Source: Chitinophaga pinensis
GTDB taxonomy: Bacteria > Bacteroidota > Bacteroidia > M30B66
Assembly (NCBI GenBank): GCA_943330985.1
Contig: CALQJV010000013.1
Coordinates: forward strand, 1-11,584
Length of the DNA: 11,584 nt
Reading direction: 5' to 3'
The notes under the pieces were generated by a model, which ran no database searches, had not been told where the DNA came from, and saw only the letters and a list, made by a program, of their open reading frames with translations. Positions 6,636 to 11,584 of the stretch are shown here, piece after piece. Made by a program: the position numbers and the translations under genes. Position 1 is the first letter of the stretch. Each line of letters opens with the position of its first letter.

Positions 6636-8825
6636 ATGAAATGTTACATTTTTATTCTCCTTATCTGCTTATCCTTTTTTGCGAATGCTCAAGTTAATCA
6701 GTCAATCATTGCACTGAATAGGAATGATACAATTTCATGTTTCACAAGCGATTCGGTTCGAATGAAATTTCCCCTAAGTGGTGGATTTAACTATGTTCAA
6801 GCAGGAAAAATTGACTTAAATGGAGACAATGTGCATGACATTTTATTATTCGACCGTTCGGGCGACCGTTTAACACCTTTAATTTACACGGGAACACCCG
6901 GAAATACTGAGTATACATTCGATTATAGTTTGGTTTACTCATTTCCCAAAATGGAGCATTTTCTGGTTGTAAAAGATTTTAATTGCGATGGAAAATCGGA
7001 TTTGTTTACCTATGAAAATAGCGGTTTTAAAGTCTATAAAAATATCAGTTCAGCAAGCAACGGCTTACAATTCGAGCTGTATACAGAAAGTCTACAATCT
7101 TATTTTAATCCAGCTACATTACCCATCTATTGTATTCCTGTTGACATTCCTGTTTTGGAAGATATGGACAACGATGGCGATATTGATTTGATGGTATTTG
7201 GTATTCTAGGCACCTGTGTTGAATATCATAAAAATACAGCCATGGAAGAACTTGGCCGTTGCGATACACTCATGTTAAAGTTGGAAAGCGACAATTGGGG
7301 GGTGTTTACCGAAAGTTTTTCGACAAACGATGTTGTACTAAACGACAGCTGCGATCATCCTCCTGGAAAATACAGTGCGAATCGTCATGCAGGATCGTCG
7401 ATGCTGGCATTCGATTCGGATGGCGATGGCGACAAAGATTTGCTTTTAGGCGATATTGCATACCGAACCATGGCAAAATTAACCAATGGGGGGACAAGCA
7501 CTAATGCCCTTATAACAAGTTCACAAACTCCTTTTCCAGACAATACAACTTTTGTGAATTTGCCTATTTTTCCAGCAGCATTCTTTATCGATATTGATCA
7601 AGATGGGAAGCGTGATTTATTGGTCAGCCCAAATAATGAAGGAGGTTCAGAGAATCATCAATGTATTTGGTATTATCACAACGATAGTTTAGACAATTCT
7701 CCTGTTTTTACTTTTCAGAAAAAGACTTTGTTTGTGGAGGATAGTTATGATTTTGGCGAAGGATCTATTCCGGTTTTCTTTGATTACAATGGCGATGGGA
7801 AATCGGATATCGTGGTGGGAAACTACGGGTATTTTCAACCAGCAGGGACGTATAAATCGCAATTGGCGCTTTTGGAAAACATCAGTGATACCGAATCACC
7901 AATGTACAAATTGGTCACCAATGATTTTGCTGGCTTAAGTTCACTTTCAGGCAACTCGCTCAATTTCCATCCTAGTTTTGGTGATATGGATGGAGACGGT
8001 GATCAGGATATGCTGCTTGGAACTTCGGATGGACGAATTTTCCACTATACCAACAATGCCGCTATAGGAAATGAAGCAAATTTCGTTTTTTCCAATCCTT
8101 ACTTTCAAAACATTGATGTTGGAACTTTTGCGGCTCCTCAACTTGTAGATGTAGATTTAGATGGGCTATTGGATTTATTAATCGGATCGCGTGAGGGCAA
8201 AATAAACTACTATCGTAATACTGGAACTCCGAATGCAATGAGTTTGGAGTTAATTACCAATACTTTGGGAGGCATCTACACAACCAGTAATGGCGATCCA
8301 AGTGGATTTTCCACGCCTTCTCTTTTCCGGAAAAATGGTATTACATATATTATATGTGGAAGTCAATCCGGAATATTCAAATTATATGGTAATGTAGATG
8401 GAAATTTAGATGGTACTTTTGCATTGGAAGACTCCTTGCTTCTGAGTGATCGGAATGGAGAACGAACAAGTATCAGTTTAAAAGATATTGACGGAGATGG
8501 ATTCATGGATGCTGTAACCGGAAATTATGCAGGTGGGATTTGTTATTACACTGGTATTTTTCCTGATAATATAGACCAAACAAAAACTACAAGCAATCAT
8601 TTTAACATTTTCCCAAATCCAGGAAGCTCATTGAATATTGAAAGTGTTAATGAGTCGATTTTATCCGTCTCCATTTTAGACATACAAGGACGTGTTATTA
8701 TGCATGAAAACGTACAAGGAAAAAATAGCTGTAATTTATCAACTCAATGGATTGCCAATGGCATGTATTTCATCCAGATTCAAGGTAGCCGAAATACGAA
8801 TTCGCGCACTTGGATTAAAAATTAA
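6636..8825 (+). CDS. FG-GAP/VCBS repeat surface protein with T9SS sorting domain
   Basis: The 729-residue product begins with a signal peptide (residues 1 to about 19, ending ANAQ). It carries nine D-x-[DN]-x-[DN]-x-x-x-D calcium-loop motifs of the FG-GAP/VCBS type at residues 60, 114, 176, 260, 319, 383, 450, 505 and 617, most followed by a hydrophobic strand and Gly. Such repeats fold into integrin-like seven-bladed beta-propellers; nine motifs imply more than one propeller or extra blades. Residues about 656-729 (FNIFPNPGSSLNIE, ILDIQGRVI, NGMYFIQI, final WIKN) are a type A T9SS C-terminal sorting domain. The protein should therefore cross the outer membrane through the type IX system and be anchored or released. 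No enzymatic motif is seen, so an adhesion or binding role is an inference. The gene is divergent from secDF across 225 bases, and no convincing promoter was found for it. Confidence 0.88.
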   Translation: MKCYIFILLICLSFFANAQVNQSIIALNRNDTISCFTSDSVRMKFPLSGGFNYVQAGKIDLNGDNVHDILLFDRSGDRLTPLIYTGTPGNTEYTFDYSLVYSFPKMEHFLVVKDFNCDGKSDLFTYENSGFKVYKNISSASNGLQFELYTESLQSYFNPATLPIYCIPVDIPVLEDMDNDGDIDLMVFGILGTCVEYHKNTAMEELGRCDTLMLKLESDNWGVFTESFSTNDVVLNDSCDHPPGKYSANRHAGSSMLAFDSDGDGDKDLLLGDIAYRTMAKLTNGGTSTNALITSSQTPFPDNTTFVNLPIFPAAFFIDIDQDGKRDLLVSPNNEGGSENHQCIWYYHNDSLDNSPVFTFQKKTLFVEDSYDFGEGSIPVFFDYNGDGKSDIVVGNYGYFQPAGTYKSQLALLENISDTESPMYKLVTNDFAGLSSLSGNSLNFHPSFGDMDGDGDQDMLLGTSDGRIFHYTNNAAIGNEANFVFSNPYFQNIDVGTFAAPQLVDVDLDGLLDLLIGSREGKINYYRNTGTPNAMSLELITNTLGGIYTTSNGDPSGFSTPSLFRKNGITYIICGSQSGIFKLYGNVDGNLDGTFALEDSLLLSDRNGERTSISLKDIDGDGFMDAVTGNYAGGICYYTGIFPDNIDQTKTTSNHFNIFPNPGSSLNIESVNESILSVSILDIQGRVIMHENVQGKNSCNLSTQWIANGMYFIQIQGSRNTNSRTWIKN

Positions 8826-8888
8826 GATTCTAGATCATTTTTAAATTATAATAGATTCAATTTCCAATACAATTGTAAAAACAAAACG

Positions 8889-9476
8889 ATGCTTCGATTA
8901 AAAAAAGATACCGATCCACGCTGGGCGCATTTAGCTGGACAAGATTTAGAAGAAATTCTCAGCGATCATGCATATTGCGAACAAAAAGCAGCATCAACCT
9001 GTATTTCGTTAATTGTAAAATATCCAGAATATCCAGAATTGGTTACAGAGATGAGTGCACTTGTTCGTGAAGAAATGGAGCATTTTCAACGTGTGCATGA
9101 ACTTATTCTTAATAGAGGGTTAAAACTTGGTCGCGAACGGAAAGACCCTTATGTAAATGAACTAGCGCTTTTCATAAGTAAAGAAGGTGACCAAAACAAA
9201 CTGCTTGTTGATCGTTTGTTGTTTTCAGCAATGATAGAAGCTCGAAGTTGTGAACGATTTAAAGTGCTTAGCGATACTATTGATGATGAAGAATTAGCTG
9301 CTTTCTATAGGGAACTTATGATTAGCGAAGCCGGTCATCATACATTGTTTTTAAAATTTGCTCGTAAATACTCCAACCCGAAAAATGTAGATATAGATGT
9401 TCGCTGGCAAGAATGGCTCAACTATGAAGCAGATGTTATTAGCAGGTACGGTAAATCTGGACAAATGCATGGTTAA
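8889..9476 (+). CDS. miaE: tRNA-(ms2io6A)-hydroxylase (MiaE-like)
   Basis: MiaE is a non-haem diiron monooxygenase that hydroxylates the isopentenyl group of 2-methylthio-N6-isopentenyladenosine at tRNA position 37, using O2. The 195-residue chain has a ferritin-like four-helix pattern with all expected ligands: E31 in CEQKA, E62 and H65 in EEMEH, E117 in MIEARSCERF, and E147 and H150 in SEAGHH. MIEARSCERF together with SEAGHH is characteristic of this family rather than of bacterioferritins or rubrerythrins. It looks like a compact member, shorter than my recollection of the Salmonella enzyme (about 270). It follows the FG-GAP gene after 63 bases with no clear terminator between them, so partial cotranscription is possible, although the functions are unrelated. 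MiaA and MiaB, which make its substrate, are not in the window. The start at 8889 gives MLRLKKDTDPRW, a typical N-terminus. Confidence 0.9.
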   Translation: MLRLKKDTDPRWAHLAGQDLEEILSDHAYCEQKAASTCISLIVKYPEYPELVTEMSALVREEMEHFQRVHELILNRGLKLGRERKDPYVNELALFISKEGDQNKLLVDRLLFSAMIEARSCERFKVLSDTIDDEELAAFYRELMISEAGHHTLFLKFARKYSNPKNVDIDVRWQEWLNYEADVISRYGKSGQMHG

Positions 9477-9563
9477 GTAGTTGAATTATAGAAATAAAAC
9501 ACAATAAAGGTCTCAATTTCCAAACTAAATTTTGAATGAAAATTCCCTAAAAGCATTAACCAT

Positions 9564-9585
9564 AGTGTCATTCAAACACTTTTTT
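9564..9585 (+). terminator. Weak hairpin with T-run after miaE
   Basis: AGTGT (9564-9568) pairs with ACACT (9576-9580) around a 7-base loop, and six T follow (9580-9585, the first being the last stem base). The 5-base stem is short, so this may only be a weak first terminator ahead of the stronger one at 9645-9690. Confidence 0.35.
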
Positions 9586-9644
9586 GACTTAAAAAAAAAT
9601 ATCTACTTGCACACATTGATATTCTTAGAAAGTTAATTTTTTAT

Positions 9645-9690
9645 AAAAAAATCCGCAATTTTTATTTTGAAGTTGCGGAATTTTTTTTTT
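9645..9690 (+). terminator. Intrinsic terminator, possibly bidirectional
   Basis: TCCGCAA (9652-9658) pairs perfectly with TTGCGGA (9673-9679) across a 14-base AT-rich loop. After one A-A mismatch the flanking A-run (from 9645) can pair with the T-run that ends at 9690. Ten T (9681-9690) follow on the plus strand. The A-run on the left gives the minus strand a T-run as well. It ends transcription from the miaE side and insulates the repeat gene. Confidence 0.8.
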
Positions 9691-9701
9691 AGGTTTGACT
9701 A

Positions 9702-9718
9702 ATTGTAATTTTTACAAT
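9702..9718. repeat. Inverted repeat upstream of the tandem-domain gene, candidate operator
   Basis: ATTGTAA (9702-9708) and TTACAAT (9712-9718) form a perfect 7-base inverted repeat with a 3-base spacer. TTACAAT recurs at 9735-9741. The arrangement of repeated half-sites about 60-100 bases before the start codon fits a regulator-binding region, but AT-rich composition makes chance copies plausible. Confidence 0.35.
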
Positions 9719-9751
9719 ATGGATTTTGTAGTCATTACAATTATAGTTTTT

Positions 9752-9777
9752 AACAATCATCACAAACAATCATCACA
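9752..9777 (+). repeat. 13-base tandem duplication in the leader
   Basis: AACAATCATCACA occurs twice head to tail (9752-9764 and 9765-9777), followed by AACA, which begins a third copy. It ends 21 bases before the ATG at 9799, so it is probably in the untranslated leader. An exact duplication with no change suggests recent slippage. Confidence 0.7.
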
Positions 9778-9798
9778 AACATTAACCTCAAAACCATT

Positions 9799-11584
9799 AT
9801 GAACAATTTTACCAATTTCAGAGTTGGGAAGCTGCTTAGTAAGAAGTCTTTTTTGAAGACACTTTTACTGTTTCTGTGCATCGCTGCTTCCTCTAAAAGC
9901 AATGCACAAACTTACAATGTCACTTTTAGTGTTGACATGAATACTGTTATTAGCGGGTTTACAACACCCGAAGTTAATGGTACATTTAATGGATGGTGTG
10001 GCGGCTGTGCTCCAATGAGTGACTCAAATGCTGATGGCGTTTGGGATATTACCATTGCAATTGCACCTGGCACGTATGAATTTAAGTTTGCTGCAGATGG
10101 CTGGAACATTCAAGAAAACTTACTTCCAGGAACTGCAGGAACTGTAACGAATTCGGGTTTTACCAACCGCCAAGTGATTGTTGGTTCTTCTGATGTTGTA
10201 TTACCAACTGTTTGCTGGGGCTTTGGAACACCATGTGCAGCTGCTCCTGTAGCGCAAAACGTTACATTTAAAGTTGACTTAGCCAATGTTACAGGTTTTA
10301 CAACACCTACAGTGAATGGTGATTTTAATGGATGGAATGGAACTGCAAATCCACTAACTCAAGTTGGAACAACATCCATTTGGCAAGCTACAATTCCTCT
10401 TTTGCCGGGTAATTATCAATACAAATTTGCTTTTGATAACTGGGCTGGTCAAGAAAATTTAACTCCTGGAACTTCATGTACTTTTACTGACGGTGCATTT
10501 ACCAACAGAACATTGGTTGTTGGAGCGGCTGCTCAAACATTACCAGTTGTTTGCTGGGGAAGTTGCAACAATTGCGCTGCTCCATCATTCAATACTGTTT
10601 TCAAAGTAGATATGGCAAATGTTACTGGCTTTGGAATTCCTTATGTAAACGGAACATTTAACGGATGGTGTGGAGCATGTACTCCTATGACGCAAGTTGG
10701 AGCTACCACTGTTTGGCAAGCAACAATTCCTTTGGAAGCAGGCACATACGAATACAAATTCACTTATGATGGATGGAATGGACAAGAAAGTCTAACCCAA
10801 GGTAGTTCTTGTACAGTTACGAATGGCGGTTATACGAATCGTTATTTAACAGTATCTAACGCTCAAACTTTACCTGTTGTTTGTTGGGAATCTTGTTTAT
10901 CATGCGTTGCTCCTATTGCAAATGTTACGTTCAAAGTTGACATGACCAATGAAACTGGTTTTGGAGCACCTTATGTAAACGGCACATTTAATGGATGGTG
11001 TGGCGATTGCAACCCAATGACAGATGCAAATGCGGATGGGATTTGGGAAGTAACACTTCCAATTTCTGCTGGAACTATCGAATTCAAATACACAGTTGAC
11101 GGATGGGCAGGACAAGAAAGTCTTGCATCTGGAGGCTCTTGCACTCAAACTTCGGGAGCATATACAAATCGTATTTTAACAGTTGGTACTTCAAACATCA
11201 CAATGCCAATAACGTGCTATGGAAGCTGCTCTTCATGCGCAACTCCGTCGGGACCATATAATGTTACGTTCAAAGTGGACATGAACAATGTTACCGATCC
11301 TTTCACAACTCCTTATGTAAATGGAACGTTTAATGGCTGGTGTGGAAGTTGTGCTCCAATGACCGATGCGAATAGCGATGGAATTTGGGAACTCACTATT
11401 TCTGTTCCAACTGGCGCTCAAGAATACAAATTCACATACGATGGATGGACTGGCTCAGAAAATCTTTCAGCTGGAAGTACTTGTACAGTTACCAATTTTG
11501 GATTTACAAATCGTTCATTAAATGTGGGAGCAACAACTGTTCTTCCGGTGGTTTGCTGGAATTCATGCACAAGCTGTTCCGCCC
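9799..11584 (+). CDS. Secreted protein of five tandem AMPK/CBM48-like domains, 3' end outside window
   Basis: From the ATG at 9799 the frame stays open for 595 codons to the window end. Residues 1-36 are a long signal peptide (basic N-region KLLSKKSFLK, core TLLLFLCIAA, end SNAQ). Five domains of 110-114 residues follow, each built as VTFKVDM, then VNGTFNGW, an IW..T strand, EYKF..DGW, TNR.L.V and VCW.SC..C. The FNGW and YKF.xDGW pattern matches the glycogen-binding domain of the AMPK beta subunit and CBM48 modules. The glycan-contacting Trp, Lys and Trp are kept in every copy: W66/K96/W102, W179/K209/W215, W290/K320/W326, W400/K430/W436 and W514/K544/W550. The role is therefore probably binding of an alpha-glucan or other carbohydrate outside the cell, an inference not tested here. 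Up to six cysteines per domain suggest disulfides. No catalytic domain is visible; a T9SS sorting domain or an enzyme could lie downstream. The FG-GAP gene and miaE lie upstream, separated by a strong terminator. Confidence 0.85.
   Translation, partial: MNNFTNFRVGKLLSKKSFLKTLLLFLCIAASSKSNAQTYNVTFSVDMNTVISGFTTPEVNGTFNGWCGGCAPMSDSNADGVWDITIAIAPGTYEFKFAADGWNIQENLLPGTAGTVTNSGFTNRQVIVGSSDVVLPTVCWGFGTPCAAAPVAQNVTFKVDLANVTGFTTPTVNGDFNGWNGTANPLTQVGTTSIWQATIPLLPGNYQYKFAFDNWAGQENLTPGTSCTFTDGAFTNRTLVVGAAAQTLPVVCWGSCNNCAAPSFNTVFKVDMANVTGFGIPYVNGTFNGWCGACTPMTQVGATTVWQATIPLEAGTYEYKFTYDGWNGQESLTQGSSCTVTNGGYTNRYLTVSNAQTLPVVCWESCLSCVAPIANVTFKVDMTNETGFGAPYVNGTFNGWCGDCNPMTDANADGIWEVTLPISAGTIEFKYTVDGWAGQESLASGGSCTQTSGAYTNRILTVGTSNITMPITCYGSCSSCATPSGPYNVTFKVDMNNVTDPFTTPYVNGTFNGWCGSCAPMTDANSDGIWELTISVPTGAQEYKFTYDGWTGSENLSAGSTCTVTNFGFTNRSLNVGATTVLPVVCWNSCTSCSA
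9916..11584 (+). repeat. Five tandem domain repeats (about 330-342 bases each)
   Basis: Copies begin at the Asn or equivalent before (V)TF.VD: R1 9916-10257, R2 10258-10590, R3 10591-10920, R4 10921-11259, R5 11260 to the window end (cut). The anchor Phe falls at residues 43, 157, 268, 378 and 491. Protein blocks such as PYVNGTFNGWCG are identical in R3, R4 and R5 but are written with different synonymous codons (for example AAC/AAT, GGA/GGC, ACA/ACG). The duplications are therefore not fresh, and selection has held the protein. R2 and R3 share TQVG.T..WQATIPL, whereas R1, R4 and R5 have a D-x-N-x-D-G loop at the same place. There are thus two subtypes in the order A-B-B-A-A. Confidence 0.9.

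Larger units (their letters stand above)
9477..9798. other. Intergenic spacer between miaE and the tandem-repeat gene
   Basis: No gene is seen in this 322-base stretch. From left to right it holds a weak hairpin plus T-run (9564-9585), a strong hairpin terminator (9645-9690), a 7-base inverted repeat (9702-9718) with a third copy of one arm (TTACAAT, 9735-9741), and a 13-base tandem duplication (9752-9777). The next gene starts at 9799. No clean TTG-N19-TAnnTTTG promoter was found. The nearest -7 candidate is TAGTTTTT at 9744-9751, one mismatch from consensus, with a TTTG at 9725-9728 that is too close. Confidence 0.6.

Noticed and set aside
6395..6641. Shared string CACCTTTGTTTT at the secDF start region and just before the FG-GAP start, as a possible regulatory repeat
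   Set aside because: One copy is inside the secDF coding sequence and codes for its N-terminus on the other strand. The string is AT-rich and short, so coincidence is likeliest.
6988..8141. Short open frames in other frames within the FG-GAP gene (6988-7191, 7259-7504, 7306-7497 minus, 7732-7938, 7947-8141 minus)
   Set aside because: They are out-of-frame shadows of the repeat-coding gene.
9912..11421. Recurring minus-strand open frames at 9912-10109, 10585-10785, 10900-11148 and 11233-11421 with similar sequences (for example SVYIRNSK, AVYIRCSK, SIYIRSCE)
   Set aside because: They look like a repeated gene family, but they are antisense copies of the same conserved domain block. Their similarity follows from the plus-strand repeats.

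Overview
The window looks like an AT-rich chromosomal segment of an aerobic Bacteroidota (Flavobacteriales-like) bacterium. Supporting signs are a fused SecDF, a C-terminal type IX secretion (T9SS) sorting domain, a secreted protein starting with a carboxypeptidase-regulatory-like domain, TAnnTTTG-type -7 promoter boxes, no visible Shine-Dalgarno sequences, and an O2-dependent MiaE-type tRNA hydroxylase. Assignment below phylum is a guess. No rRNA, tRNA, CRISPR array, IS element or phage gene was seen.

Layout. Bases 1-296 (minus) hold the N-terminus of an exported protein with a carboxypeptidase-regulatory-like domain, probably an outer-membrane receptor. A divergent spacer (297-609) follows, with a -7 box inside a perfect inverted repeat. 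Next come an unrecognised exported protein (610-1515, +), a compact TatD-family metal hydrolase with a TTG start (1549-2214, +), and TcdA, the tRNA t6A37 cyclising enzyme (2201-2977, +), which overlaps the hydrolase by 14 bases. TcdA converges, with one base between the stop codons, on a minus-strand unit made of secDF (3402-6410) and tatA (2979-3353). That unit links a Sec and a Tat export component. A strong terminator-like hairpin sits between the two genes and its U-run ends directly at the tatA ATG.

The right half, all plus strand, holds a 729-residue FG-GAP/VCBS repeat protein with a T9SS sorting domain (6636-8825), MiaE (8889-9476), a 322-base spacer with a clear terminator and several short repeats, and a gene that starts at 9799 and runs off the window. 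This last gene is the most interesting item. It encodes a signal peptide followed by five tandem domains of 110-114 residues resembling the AMPK/CBM48 glycogen-binding fold. Each copy keeps the W/K/W residues of the known glycan site at identical spacing. Cysteines are lost in correlated pairs, which predicts a disulfide pattern.

Together the genes cover export and the cell surface (SecDF, TatA, a probable outer-membrane receptor, a T9SS client and a putative glycan-binding repeat protein) and tRNA position-37 modification (TcdA, MiaE). I see no defence or mobile system. The novelty lies in the tandem repeat protein and in the secDF-tatA junction.
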